Shown: in pieces, positions 35,554-44,914 of the stretch
Layout: each line of letters starts with the position of its first letter
Position numbering within the stretch: the first letter of the stretch is position 1
NCBI RefSeq assembly: GCF_001434055.1
Contig: NZ_AZCZ01000006.1
Coordinates: 1-64,000 of the forward strand
Length of the DNA stretch: 64,000 nt
Origin: Levilactobacillus parabrevis ATCC 53295
Lineage (GTDB): Bacteria; Bacillota; Bacilli; Lactobacillales; Lactobacillaceae
Direction of reading: 5' to 3'
Notes under the pieces: model-generated
What the model saw: only the letters and a program-made list of their open reading frames with translations
Database searches by the model: none
What the model was told of the DNA's origin: nothing
Made by a program: the position numbers and the translations under genes

Positions 35554-36861
35554 ATGAGTGAAAATGGCACGAGTCAAAACAATGAAAATAACGAATTATT
35601 AGATGCTTTAAACAGCATCGATAACGTTAAAGTCGGTGACGTCGTTAAGGGTGAAGTCTTAACGATCGATGACGACCAACAAGCAATCGTCGGTATTGCT
35701 GATACTGGTATTGAAGGGGTTGTTCCAAAGAAGGAACTTTCCACGAAGCCAGTTGATGATATTAATTCTGTAATTAAAGTCGGGGACGTTATGGACCTCG
35801 TCGTAATTTCTCGTATTGGTACTGACAAGGAAGGCGGCAGTTACTTACTGTCACAACGTCGTTTGGAAGCCCGTAAGGTTTGGGACGACATCCAAAAGGA
35901 ATTCGAAGCAGGTCATACGTTGACTGCACCCGTTACCCAAGTGGTTAAGGGTGGGTTAGTCGTTGATGCTGGTGTGCGTGGATTCGTTCCTGCATCTATG
36001 GTATCTGACCACTTCGTTGAAGACTTATCTCAATTCAAGGGCCAAACCCTGGAATTCAAGATTGTCGAAATCGAACCTAGCGAAAACCGTCTGATCCTTT
36101 CTCACCGTGCATTGGTTGAAAAGGAACGTGCAGCACAAAAGGCTGAAATCATGGCTAAGTTGACTGCCGGCGACATCGTTGAAGGTAAAGTTGCACGTTT
36201 GACCAACTTTGGTGCCTTCGTTGACCTTGGCGGCGTTGATGGGTTAGTTCACGTTTCAGAAATCGCCTTTGAACGGGTTGAAAAGCCTAGCGATGTCTTG
36301 AAGGTGGGCCAAGAAGTTAAGGTTAAGGTCTTATCTGTTGATACTGACCGTGACCGGATCTCCCTTTCCATCAAGCAAACCTTGCCAGAACCTTGGGATG
36401 GTATCGAAGACAAAGCCCCACAAGGCAGCGTCTTAGATGGTACTGTTAAGCGTTTGACTAGCTTTGGGGCCTTCGTTGAAGTGTTCCCTGGCGTTGAAGG
36501 TTTAGTTCACATTTCCCAAATTTCTCACCAACACATCGCGACGCCTGCTGACGTTCTGAAGGTTGGTCAAGAAATCAAGGTTAAGGTCTTGGATGTACGT
36601 CCAGATGACCACCGTTTGGCATTGTCTATCAAGGCCTTGGAAGAAAAGCCACAATCTGGTGACGAAGCTTCCGAAAGCCACAGTAGCAACAATAACAACC
36701 GGAGCCGGAACAACGGTGGCAACAACAACCGTCGTCGTAACAACCGGAACTCTGCTGAAACTTCAACGGCTAACGCCCCAGAAGAAAGCACTGGTTTCTC
36801 TTTAGGTGACCTCATTGGGGACAGCCTGAAGAAGGACATGGAAGATAACGAAAACAACTAA
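35554..36861 (+). CDS. rpsA: Ribosomal protein S1-like RNA-binding protein
   Basis: A 435-residue protein with four S1 RNA-binding domains (about residues 25-100, 115-180, 195-270 and 280-360), the Gram-positive short form of S1; the E. coli protein has six. It is thought to help mRNA binding or start selection. The C-terminal tail (about 375-405) is an Asn/Arg/Gly-rich low-complexity segment. The ATG at 35554 follows AAGGAGG. Codon bias is that of a highly expressed gene. Confidence 0.92.
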   Translation: MSENGTSQNNENNELLDALNSIDNVKVGDVVKGEVLTIDDDQQAIVGIADTGIEGVVPKKELSTKPVDDINSVIKVGDVMDLVVISRIGTDKEGGSYLLSQRRLEARKVWDDIQKEFEAGHTLTAPVTQVVKGGLVVDAGVRGFVPASMVSDHFVEDLSQFKGQTLEFKIVEIEPSENRLILSHRALVEKERAAQKAEIMAKLTAGDIVEGKVARLTNFGAFVDLGGVDGLVHVSEIAFERVEKPSDVLKVGQEVKVKVLSVDTDRDRISLSIKQTLPEPWDGIEDKAPQGSVLDGTVKRLTSFGAFVEVFPGVEGLVHISQISHQHIATPADVLKVGQEIKVKVLDVRPDDHRLALSIKALEEKPQSGDEASESHSSNNNNRSRNNGGNNNRRRNNRNSAETSTANAPEESTGFSLGDLIGDSLKKDMEDNENN

Positions 36862-36876
36862 TACGTTTGGTTGAAG

Positions 36877-36922
36877 AAGGGTTTGGCGCGGAACTTTGTT
36901 GGTTTCGCTCCGAACCCTTTTC
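36877..36922 (+). terminator. Intrinsic terminator of rpsA
   Basis: AAGGGTTTGGCGC pairs with GCTCCGAACCCTT at 12 of 13 positions, followed by a short T run. Confidence 0.75.
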
Positions 36923-36940
36923 ATGTCATCAGGGGTATTT

Positions 36941-37199
36941 TAACCGTATCGCCAACGAGCCCGAAAGTAAGCCCGCAACGGCGACACGGTAACCGCCAGT
37001 TTTGACAGTTAACCGATTATCGTGTAGACTATGACTCTTGTGAGCAGATGTTATCCGTGAAAATTTGAAGCGCATTGGCACACGAGCTGGCATTGTTATT
37101 AAAATAATGGGTTAGATCGGCGTTAGCCGTGAAGGCGGCAGAAACACTAATATAACCCGTGTTAAAAATTAAATTGATTTGAAGAAGGAGGGATTTGTC
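36941..37199. other. der leader region with promoter and hairpins
   Basis: The 338-bp gap before der holds an inverted repeat ACCGTATCGCC/GGCGACACGGT (about 36941-36990, one mismatch), a strong promoter, and a leader of about 160 nt. In the leader GGGTTA (37110-37115) faces TAACCC (37152-37157). Inside that pair, CGGC-GTTA-GCCG competes with GCCG-TGAAGG-CGGC for the same GCCG. No short ORF with a good start is visible. Confidence 0.5.
37002..37030 (+). promoter_or_regulatory. Sigma-70-type promoter of der
   Basis: TTGACA (37002-37007), exactly 17 bp, then TAGACT (37025-37030). Confidence 0.75.
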
Positions 37200-38507
37200 G
37201 TGGCTTATCCCGTAGTCGCAATCGTGGGTCGTCCTAATGTTGGTAAATCGACCCTGTTCAACCGGATCGCCGGTGAACGAATCTCAATCGTTGAAGATAC
37301 CCCAGGGGTTACGCGTGACCGAATCTATACGCGTGCCGAATGGCTGGGAACTGAATTTCGGATGATCGACACTGGGGGGATTGACCTCAGTGACGAACCA
37401 TTCATCACCCAAATTACGCAGCAGGCGGAAATCGCTATCGAAGAAGCCGACGTCATCGTCTTTATTACGAGTGCACCTGAAGGGGTCACCGATGCTGACG
37501 AAAACGTCGCCAAGATTTTGTACCGGGCCAACAAGCCGGTTCTGTTAGCGGTCAACAAGGCCGATAACCCTGAAGTGCGGGAGTCAATCTATGACTTCTA
37601 CTCATTAGGGTTGGGCGATCCATACCCCGTTTCCGGGGCCCATGGGTTGGGCTTGGGTGACCTGCTGGATGCCGTCGTTAAGGAATTTCCTGAAGATACC
37701 GGTGCGCCTAAGGACGATACCATTCGCTTTAGCCTGATTGGGCGGCCCAACGTCGGGAAGTCCTCTCTGGTCAACGCTATCTTGGGAGAAGACCGGGTCA
37801 TCGTCTCTGACGTGGCTGGGACTACCCGTGATGCCATCGATACCAAGTTTACCGCTGATGGTACCGAGTTCACCATGGTCGATACGGCCGGGATTCGTAA
37901 GCGTGGTAAGGTCTACGAAAACACTGAAAAATACAGTGTTATGCGGGCCATGCGCGCCATTGACAATTCCGATGTCGTGTTGATGGTTATGAACGCCGAA
38001 GAAGGTATTCGTGAGCAAGATAAACGGGTCGCCGGTTACGCCCATGAGGCTGGTCGGGGGATCATTATCTTGGTCAACAAGTGGGATACCCTGAAGAAGG
38101 ATAACCACACGCTGACGGACTTCCAGAACCTGATCCGCATCGAGTTCCAATACCTGAGCTATGCCCCAATTATCTTCGTTTCGGCGAAGACTGGACAGCG
38201 GCTCGAACAGCTGCCGGAAATGATTAAGCGGGTCTCCGAGAACCACAACAAGCGGGTACAATCCGCTACCTTGAATGACGTGATCATGGACGCAATCGCC
38301 CTGAATCCAACGCCATCTGATAATGGGAAGCGGCTACGGGTTTACTATGCAACTCAAGTAGCCGTTGCACCGCCAACTTTTGTGGTCTTCGTTAACGATC
38401 CCAAGATGATGCATTTCTCCTATGAGCGTTTCTTGGAAAACCAAATCCGGGAACATTTCGATTTTGATGGGACACCAATCCATCTGATCGAACGGGCACG
38501 GAAGTAG
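37200..38507 (+). CDS. der: Ribosome-assembly GTPase Der
   Basis: Der (EngA) is an essential GTPase with two tandem G domains that acts late in 50S subunit assembly. The 435-residue protein has GRPNVGKST at residues 8-16 and GRPNVGKSS near 181, DTAG-type G3 motifs, NKAD and NKWD G4 motifs, and the C-terminal KH-like domain. The start is GTG at 37200, eight bases after GGAGG; the frame is open a little upstream, without a site. Transcribed from its own promoter. Confidence 0.96.
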   Translation: MAYPVVAIVGRPNVGKSTLFNRIAGERISIVEDTPGVTRDRIYTRAEWLGTEFRMIDTGGIDLSDEPFITQITQQAEIAIEEADVIVFITSAPEGVTDADENVAKILYRANKPVLLAVNKADNPEVRESIYDFYSLGLGDPYPVSGAHGLGLGDLLDAVVKEFPEDTGAPKDDTIRFSLIGRPNVGKSSLVNAILGEDRVIVSDVAGTTRDAIDTKFTADGTEFTMVDTAGIRKRGKVYENTEKYSVMRAMRAIDNSDVVLMVMNAEEGIREQDKRVAGYAHEAGRGIIILVNKWDTLKKDNHTLTDFQNLIRIEFQYLSYAPIIFVSAKTGQRLEQLPEMIKRVSENHNKRVQSATLNDVIMDAIALNPTPSDNGKRLRVYYATQVAVAPPTFVVFVNDPKMMHFSYERFLENQIREHFDFDGTPIHLIERARK

Positions 38508-38680
38508 GAAAAAAAGCGCTTTAGTCTTACTCTAAGGCCGATTTTGACCCATTTTTCGATAAAAATCGTAAATCTTACGGGATAATTGCTAAAAAATGGC
38601 GTTATCCCTTGTCATATAAGGCTTCCTGTGCTATCTTTGATTAAGAAATGATGCGGTTGACCGTATTTGTTTCATCATTT

Positions 38681-38709
38681 TTGGACCACTCAAAAATGAC
38701 TACTAGATG
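38681..38709 (+). promoter_or_regulatory. Candidate promoter of hup
   Basis: TTGGAC (38681-38686), 17-bp spacer, TAGATG (38704-38709). A second candidate, TTGTCA-N17-TATCTT, lies about 70 bp further upstream; HU genes often have several promoters. Confidence 0.4.
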
Positions 38710-38748
38710 GCATTCATCTAATCTTCATTGCAGGAGGTGAATTCAAAC

Positions 38749-39024
38749 ATGGCAAACAAAGCACAATTGGTTAGCGACGTTGCAACTGCAACTGGTTTAA
38801 CTAAAAAGGACGCAACTGCTGCAGTTGATGCAGTATTCGATTCTGTCCAAGCAACGTTAGCAAAAGGCGAAAAGGTTCAATTGATCGGCTTTGGTAACTT
38901 TGAAGTACGTGAACGTGCAGCTCGTAAGGGCCGTAACCCACAAACTGGACAAGAAATCCAAATCCCAGCAAGCAAAGTACCTGCATTCAAGCCAGGTAAA
39001 GCTTTAAAGGATGCTGTTAAGTAA
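38749..39024 (+). CDS. hup: DNA-binding protein HU
   Basis: HU is the small histone-like protein that bends and compacts DNA as a dimer. It has 91 residues, the standard length. [21 protein letters not shown] near residues 45-66 is the DNA-binding arm with the conserved RNPQTG, followed by [12 protein letters not shown]. The ATG at 38749 follows AGGAGGTG. Codon usage is strongly biased, as expected for an abundant protein. Confidence 0.97.
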   Translation: MANKAQLVSDVATATGLTKKDATAAVDAVFDSVQATLAKGEKVQLIGFGNFEVRERAARKGRNPQTGQEIQIPASKVPAFKPGKALKDAVK

Positions 39025-39053
39025 TTACAATTAATTATTTAATAGGTAAAGGG

Positions 39054-39083
39054 CCAGGTCGGCAATTGTCGGACTGGTTTTTT
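39054..39083 (+). terminator. Intrinsic terminator of hup
   Basis: CCAGGTCGGC (39054-39063) with GTCGGACTGG (39068-39077), nine of ten pairs, then six T. Confidence 0.85.
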
Positions 39084-39258
39084 ATTACCCAAAATTTGTG
39101 GCGGCTTGAGTGTTTATAGTTTCCATGTTTGATCGGATTGCGTATAATTAAATGCGTTGTCAATTTTAGTGATTTTAACGAAATAAAACTGTGCTACACC
39201 CATGGAGCGTAAGTGTAATTGGGGTAGTACCTGACAGTGAATTAAATGGAGGCGGGTT

Positions 39259-40521
39259 ATGAGTTACGCACAAACGGCACTTGATCAATTGGAAAAGGGA
39301 CAACTCGAAGACTTCAAGAAGCAGTATGCCTTGTCGCTGCGCCACGATGACGATGATACCCTGTTCAGTCTAGGCGAGGAGCTCTACTCTCTGGGATTTC
39401 TGAATCAGTCGCGACGGATCTACGAGAAGCTTTTGAAGAAGTACCCCGATGAAGATGAATTGCGCACGAACCTGGCTGATATTGCCATTGATGAAGACAA
39501 GAACGACGAAGCTTTAGACTACCTGAATCAGGTCAGACCAGACTCTCCAGCCTACGTGGAGGCGCTGATGGTGGCAGCCGACCTTTATCAGACGCAGGAA
39601 CTCTTCGAAGTCAGTGAACAGAAATTGTTGACGGCCAAGAAATTGGCCCCTGACGAGCCCGTCATCACGTTTGCGTTGGCCGAGCTCTACAATACCATGC
39701 GTGAGTTCAGAAAGGCTATACCGCTATATTTGGACCTAATTACGGCCGGTACGACCGAGTTCTCTAAGGTTAACCTGGTCGAACGACTCGGGGTAGCCTA
39801 TGCCAACGCTGGGCGCTTCGAGCAGGCAATCGGCTACCTTAAGCAGATTCATACCGGGGATATGACGCCGGACGTGAAGTTTGAAACGGCCTTTACTTAC
39901 TTGCAGCTCAAGGAACGGACCGAGGCCATCAATCTTTTCAACGAGCTGAAGGACAGCGATGAGCACTACACCTCACTTTACCCTTACTTGGGTCAGGCGC
40001 TGGAGCAGGAGAACCGCTTACCAGAGGCACTGACTGCCTTGCAAGAGGGCTTGGGTGTTGATCAGTATAACGAGAAGCTCTGGCTCCAGGCGGCGCATGT
40101 GGCTACCAAATTGGATGATGAGGCCTTGGCTGAGAAGTATCTAAAGAAGGGCCACGAGCTTGATAGCGACGACATTGCTGCGGTAATTCAATTGAGTAAC
40201 CTCTACGTCAAGCAGGAACGTTGGGACGAAAACGAAGCTTTAGCTAAGCCATACGTGAAGGCCGAAGATGCTGATCCCCAGTTATACTGGAATTTGGCGA
40301 TTACGGCCAACCATCAAGAGGACTTTGCCGGTGCTCGCAAGTACTACGATGCGGCAGCACCATTCTTCATGGATCAGCCAGACTTCTTGAAGCCAGCCAT
40401 CTACTTCTACCGCGAAGAAGGGGCTACCGATCAGGTGATCAAGCTGTTACAGGCTTATCTGAAGGTCGTGCCGGATGATGGCGAAATGGCGTTGATGCTG
40501 GAAGGCTATCAAGATATTTAA
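39259..40521 (+). CDS. Tetratricopeptide-repeat protein
   Basis: A 420-residue soluble protein made almost entirely of TPR-like helical hairpins (for example the repeats around residues 37-70, 105-140, 155-190 and 260-300). It resembles Bacillus YpiA, whose gene lies in the same general chromosomal neighbourhood. TPRs mediate protein-protein contacts; the partner is not known. No signal peptide or membrane segment. The ATG follows GGAGGCGG. Monocistronic, with its own terminator. Confidence 0.82.
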   Translation: MSYAQTALDQLEKGQLEDFKKQYALSLRHDDDDTLFSLGEELYSLGFLNQSRRIYEKLLKKYPDEDELRTNLADIAIDEDKNDEALDYLNQVRPDSPAYVEALMVAADLYQTQELFEVSEQKLLTAKKLAPDEPVITFALAELYNTMREFRKAIPLYLDLITAGTTEFSKVNLVERLGVAYANAGRFEQAIGYLKQIHTGDMTPDVKFETAFTYLQLKERTEAINLFNELKDSDEHYTSLYPYLGQALEQENRLPEALTALQEGLGVDQYNEKLWLQAAHVATKLDDEALAEKYLKKGHELDSDDIAAVIQLSNLYVKQERWDENEALAKPYVKAEDADPQLYWNLAITANHQEDFAGARKYYDAAAPFFMDQPDFLKPAIYFYREEGATDQVIKLLQAYLKVVPDDGEMALMLEGYQDI

Positions 40522-40536
40522 GCGAAAATACGAAAA

Positions 40537-40565
40537 AGAATGGTTCCGATGGATCATTCTTTTTT
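40537..40565 (+). terminator. Intrinsic terminator after the TPR gene
   Basis: AGAATGGTTC (40537-40546) with GGATCATTCT (40551-40560), including wobbles, then five T. Confidence 0.8.
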
Positions 40566-40607
40566 ACTGGAGTGAGCACACAATAATTACTTTAACTTAT
40601 ACCTACC

Positions 40608-40637
40608 AAAAAAAGCAACCGCAAACCCCGCGGTTGC
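40608..40637 (-). terminator. Intrinsic terminator of the yitT-family gene
   Basis: GCAACCGC (40615-40622) and GCGGTTGC (40630-40637) form a perfect stem; on the minus strand it is followed by T7. Confidence 0.85.
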
Positions 40638-40646
40638 CAACCAGCA

Positions 40647-41540
40647 CTAAGGCTTAAACTTACTGAGAAAGTTCTTTTTCGGCCGAGCAAATGAAAATCC
40701 TTCACCCAGAGCCTCGTTTACATTGATGACCGAGACGAAAGCCTTCGAATCGTGCCGAGCAATGATTTGACGCAGCCGATGGAGCTCGCTAGGGGCAACG
40801 ACCACGTAAATCATTTGACGGGGCTTGTGGGAAAAGCCACCTTCACCGCTGACCAGGCTCACGCCACGCTGCAGCTCATCCATGATGCTATTCGTAATTT
40901 CCTGATATTGGTCGGAAACGATGATGATTCCCCGCGCGGCATAGGCACCTTCCTGCGTGAAATTCACGAGTCGGGCAAAGACGTAGGAGTAAATCAACGT
41001 GTAGGCCATGTGTTGAATATCGATGTAGACCAATGAAATCAGTAGGATCACGACGTCCAGCCACAGCAATGTTTGACCCATGGGGACCCCGTAGAACCGC
41101 TCCATGATTCGGGCAACGATGTCGGTTCCCCCCGTGGTGCCACCATACCGGTAGAGAAGACCGGAACCTAGGCCACCAGTCAACCCAGCTGCTAGAGACG
41201 CGAGTAGGAGGTCGTGGTGCAGGTCGATTGCGAAGGGTACCCGTTGCCAGATCCACAGGAATAGCGCCAACATGGCCGTTCCATAGATGGTATAAATCAG
41301 GGACTGTCGGCCTAAGAACCGATACCCGATCAACAGTAAGGGAGCGTTGATCAAAATCGTTGAATAGGCTGGGTCCAGGTGGAACAGCGCCCGGATAATC
41401 AGCGTGATCCCGGAGATTCCACCGTCCGCTAAATTATTTGCGATGTTGAAGAACACCAGGCTGAAGGCCATGGTGGCACACCCAATCCCAATCATTAGTA
41501 GGTCAATCAGCCGGATAGATTCGTCCTTAACTTGTGTCAT
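40647..41540 (-). CDS. YitT-family membrane protein
   Basis: A 297-residue protein with five or six hydrophobic helices (about residues 15-185; the YitT_membrane domain) and a cytoplasmic C-terminal DUF2179 domain (about 225-285). The family is widespread in Firmicutes without a settled function. I chose the ATG at 41540 behind AGGAGAG; the open frame extends 70 codons further upstream without a site. It is convergent with the TPR gene and divergent from cca. Confidence 0.85.
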   Translation of the reverse strand: MTQVKDESIRLIDLLMIGIGCATMAFSLVFFNIANNLADGGISGITLIIRALFHLDPAYSTILINAPLLLIGYRFLGRQSLIYTIYGTAMLALFLWIWQRVPFAIDLHHDLLLASLAAGLTGGLGSGLLYRYGGTTGGTDIVARIMERFYGVPMGQTLLWLDVVILLISLVYIDIQHMAYTLIYSYVFARLVNFTQEGAYAARGIIIVSDQYQEITNSIMDELQRGVSLVSGEGGFSHKPRQMIYVVVAPSELHRLRQIIARHDSKAFVSVINVNEALGEGFSFARPKKNFLSKFKP

Positions 41541-41659
41541 GACGTTCTCTCCTAACCAAAATAAAATTTTTCCTTTTCCATCATAGCACAGCGCAAGCGC
41601 TAACAGGCGACAAACTCGTGGAGAAGCGGTGACTTTGAATTCAATTCTCCCCTGGAATC

Positions 41660-41668
41660 TGTTAGACT
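41660..41668 (+). promoter_or_regulatory. Extended -10 promoter of cca
   Basis: TGTTAGACT is an extended -10 element about 117 bp before the cca ATG. The leader holds a hairpin CTGACCG (41689-41695)/CGGTCAG (41726-41732). Confidence 0.4.
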
Positions 41669-41784
41669 GGCATATAGAGCACACTGATCTGACCGGTCGT
41701 AACTGGCTGCGAACGGCCGAGCTGTCGGTCAGGTTAAGCGCGTAGAACAATCGGCGATTTCAGCCGGCGAAAGGTGAATTTGAC

Positions 41785-42978
41785 ATGAAGTTGGAACAGT
41801 TACCAGAAGAATTTGAACACGCGCGGCCAGTCTTACAGACGATTGAGCAGGCGGGCTATGAGGCTTACTTTGTCGGCGGTAGCGTGCGGGACACCATCCT
41901 GGGAAAGGCTATCCACGATGTCGACATCGCCACCAGTGCCTACCCCGATGAGATCAAGCACCTCTTCAAACGAACGGTCGACACCGGGATCGAACACGGT
42001 ACCGTTATGATTCTGGACCATGGAACCGGCTATGAAACGACGACGTTCCGCTCGGAGTCGACCTATACCGACTTTCGCCGGCCCGATCAAGTCACCTTCG
42101 TCCGTTCGTTGGCAGAAGACCTTAAGCGCCGTGACTTCACAATTAATGCGCTGGCTATGCGTGAGAACGGGGAAGTCATCGACTTATTTGACGGTCTGAC
42201 CGACTTGCAGAATAATCAGATTCGTGCCGTGGGTGATGCCCAGGAACGCTTTCATGAGGATGCGCTGCGGATGATGCGGGCGGTCCGTTTCGCTAGTCAA
42301 CTGGACTTCACGATCGTACCGGATACTTTAGATGCTATCACGGCCCACGCCCAGCTTTTGACCAAGATTGCTGTGGAGCGGACGCAAGTGGAACTGCTGA
42401 AGCTACTTCAGGGAAAGACGCCGCAACGCGGTCTGACCGATCTCATGGCGACCGGCTTGTGGCAATATTGCCCGCACTTTGCGCCTCATGAGGTGGCTTT
42501 AAAGGAACTCACAACGCAACTCGTTCATGGTGTGTCATCCGAAACGGCCGCTTGGACACTGCTGGTCACCAAATTTGGCCTAGAGACCGCGGCAATCACG
42601 CCCTTCATGAAACATTGGAAGACGGCTAATCAAACCATCAATGCGGTGCAAACGACTAGCAAAACGGCGACACTGCTCCTGCAGGGAGGCCTGAACGCTT
42701 GGCAACTCTATCAATGTGGTGCCGACTTGATGCCAATCGCTAATGAGGTCGCCGTTATTTTAGGGGCGCCGGACCGCTTAGCATCGCTGACAACGCAATT
42801 GGCGGCGCTACCCATTCAACATAAAAAGGAATTAGCCGTCACTGGAAAGGACCTTATGCAGGCCGGCATTCAACCGGGACCGCAGTTGGGAGCTATTCTG
42901 GGCGACTTAGAGTACGGGGTCGTAACTGGTGCCGTGGCAAATACCCACGATGCATTGGTGGCCCAAGCAACTGCTTAA
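41785..42978 (+). CDS. cca: CCA-adding tRNA nucleotidyltransferase
   Basis: This class II enzyme adds or repairs the 3' CCA end of tRNAs without a template. The 397-residue protein has AYFVGGSVRDTILGK (G-G-S/RD motif, about residues 28-42), the DVDIAT carboxylates, the RRDFTINAL motif and the EDALRMMRAVRFA helix. The C-terminal body and tail are more divergent. The ATG has only a weak ribosome-binding site (AAAGGTG). It probably heads an operon with the ABC-F gene, thyA and dfrA. Confidence 0.94.
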   Translation: MKLEQLPEEFEHARPVLQTIEQAGYEAYFVGGSVRDTILGKAIHDVDIATSAYPDEIKHLFKRTVDTGIEHGTVMILDHGTGYETTTFRSESTYTDFRRPDQVTFVRSLAEDLKRRDFTINALAMRENGEVIDLFDGLTDLQNNQIRAVGDAQERFHEDALRMMRAVRFASQLDFTIVPDTLDAITAHAQLLTKIAVERTQVELLKLLQGKTPQRGLTDLMATGLWQYCPHFAPHEVALKELTTQLVHGVSSETAAWTLLVTKFGLETAAITPFMKHWKTANQTINAVQTTSKTATLLLQGGLNAWQLYQCGADLMPIANEVAVILGAPDRLASLTTQLAALPIQHKKELAVTGKDLMQAGIQPGPQLGAILGDLEYGVVTGAVANTHDALVAQATA

Positions 42979-43006
42979 GAATCTTAATTAAGAGAGTGAA
43001 GAGACT

Positions 43007-44902
43007 ATGCAAACCTTACGCGCAGAAAATTTACACCGAACTTACGGTGAAAAAATCTTATTTGATAATTTAAATTTCATTATTAACGAACACGATCGCA
43101 TCGGCCTCATTGGGGTCAATGGGAGCGGTAAAACCTCACTGCTGGACACCTTAGCTGGCATCAGCAACGAACAATCTGGCGAGCTGTCAACGCCCAAGGA
43201 CTATTCCATTGGCTACCTGACGCAGAAACCCAATCTTGATGAAAATCTGACGGTCATGGACGCCGTATTCTCCGGTGATCAGCCCGTCTTTGCGACGATT
43301 CGCCGTTATGAGGCGGCGCTGGCGACCTATGGGGCTCATCCTGAAGATGCCAAGGCCCAGCAACGATACCTGGACGCTGAAGCCCAGATGAACGAGGAGG
43401 AAGCCTGGACCGCCGAGAGCGACGTGAAGACGATCCTGACTCAGCTGAAGATCACCGACCTGTCCCAGTCGATTAAGACCATGTCTGGTGGCCAGATCAA
43501 GCGGGTTGGCCTGGCCCAAGTGTTGATTCAGTCGCCTGATCTCCTCTTATTAGACGAACCGACCAACCACTTGGATTTCGACTCCATTGCCTGGTTACAG
43601 CAATATTTGGCCAGCTACAAAGGGGCCTTACTGGTCGTCACCCATGACCGGTACTTCTTGGATCAGATTGCCAATCAGATTTGGGAACTTGATTTCGGGA
43701 AACTTTACCAATATCCTGGCAACTACCAAGCTTACGTGCAGGAAAAGGCGGAACGCGTCAGCCAAGAAGCCGAAGCCGACCAGAAACAGCAACAACTATA
43801 CAAAAAAGAATTAGCTTGGATGAAAGCTGGCGCCAAGGCCCGTTCAACCAAACAGCAGGCCCGCATCAACCGGTTCAATGATATTGCCAGCAACGTGGGC
43901 ACACGGCAGGTTCAGAGTAACGTGTCTATCTCGTTAGGCCAACAACGCTTGGGTAAGAAGGTTATTGAACTCAAGGAGGCTAACCTATCCTTGGGCGGCC
44001 ACACGATTCTCAAAGACTTTAGCGACCTGATTCAGGGTGGCGAACGTATCGGGATCAGTGGGGAGAATGGCGCTGGTAAATCCAGTCTGCTCAACGTGAT
44101 TGCTCAGCGGTTGCCGTTAGATTCTGGAATCGTTACGATTGGGGAAACGGTCAAGATGGCCTACTACACCCAGCAGATTGAACCTATCCCGGACGACAAA
44201 CGGATGATCAATTACCTCTCCGAAGTGGGTCAAAACGTGACCGACAAGGCGGGAAATTCCGTCAGTGTAACCGAACTTTTGGAACAATTCCTATTTCCAC
44301 GGTTTATGCATGGAACGTTGATCCGTAAGCTTTCTGGTGGGGAAAAACGTCGGCTGTACCTGCTGAAGCTCCTGATGGAACAACCGAACGTCTTGCTCTT
44401 GGACGAACCGACCAACGCTCTGGATATCAGCACCTTGACCGTCCTGGAAGATTATATTTCCCAGTTTGCCGGGACCGTCATTACGGTTTCTCATGACCGG
44501 TACTTCCTGGATAAGGTGGCTGATCGGTTATTGATTTTTGACGGCAACGGTCAAATCGATCGGTACTCTGGGCAGTTCAGTGCCTACTTGGACGACGCTC
44601 AGAAGGCCAGCAAGGCGAAGAGCAAGCCGGCCAAGGAAAAGGCAGACCAGCCTGCTGATGACGCACCCGCTAAACCAAAGAAGAAGGTTAAGTTGACCTA
44701 CGCCGAACAGAAGGAGTGGGAAGGTATTGAAGCCGTGATCGATGGTCTTGAAAGTCAGAAATCCGAGGTTCAAACGGCGATGAACGCTAACGGGGCGAAC
44801 TACGATAAGCTAGCTGACTTACAGGCCCAACTCGACGATCTCGACAAGCAACTTGATGAAAAGATGGAACGTTGGGAATATCTTAGCGAGTACGCGGAAT
44901 AG
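43007..44902 (+). CDS. ABC-F family ATPase (Uup/YfmR-like)
   Basis: A 631-residue cytoplasmic protein with two ABC ATPase domains and no membrane segments. The first has GVNGSGKTS near residue 38, the LSGGQ-like TMSGGQIKR and the DEPTNHLD box. The second has GENGAGKSS near 355, LSGGEKRR and DEPTNALDI. The interdomain linker is charged, and a C-terminal coiled coil follows (about 560-630) after a Lys/Ala/Pro linker. That tail points to the Uup/YfmR branch, which acts on ribosomes (stalled at difficult peptides) rather than in transport. Confidence 0.88.
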   Translation: MQTLRAENLHRTYGEKILFDNLNFIINEHDRIGLIGVNGSGKTSLLDTLAGISNEQSGELSTPKDYSIGYLTQKPNLDENLTVMDAVFSGDQPVFATIRRYEAALATYGAHPEDAKAQQRYLDAEAQMNEEEAWTAESDVKTILTQLKITDLSQSIKTMSGGQIKRVGLAQVLIQSPDLLLLDEPTNHLDFDSIAWLQQYLASYKGALLVVTHDRYFLDQIANQIWELDFGKLYQYPGNYQAYVQEKAERVSQEAEADQKQQQLYKKELAWMKAGAKARSTKQQARINRFNDIASNVGTRQVQSNVSISLGQQRLGKKVIELKEANLSLGGHTILKDFSDLIQGGERIGISGENGAGKSSLLNVIAQRLPLDSGIVTIGETVKMAYYTQQIEPIPDDKRMINYLSEVGQNVTDKAGNSVSVTELLEQFLFPRFMHGTLIRKLSGGEKRRLYLLKLLMEQPNVLLLDEPTNALDISTLTVLEDYISQFAGTVITVSHDRYFLDKVADRLLIFDGNGQIDRYSGQFSAYLDDAQKASKAKSKPAKEKADQPADDAPAKPKKKVKLTYAEQKEWEGIEAVIDGLESQKSEVQTAMNANGANYDKLADLQAQLDDLDKQLDEKMERWEYLSEYAE

Positions 44903-44914
44903 GAGACGACCAAA

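Noticed and set aside
37605-38261. 218-codon minus-strand ORF within der
   Set aside because: It is antisense to an essential, well-conserved gene and its protein has no recognisable features.
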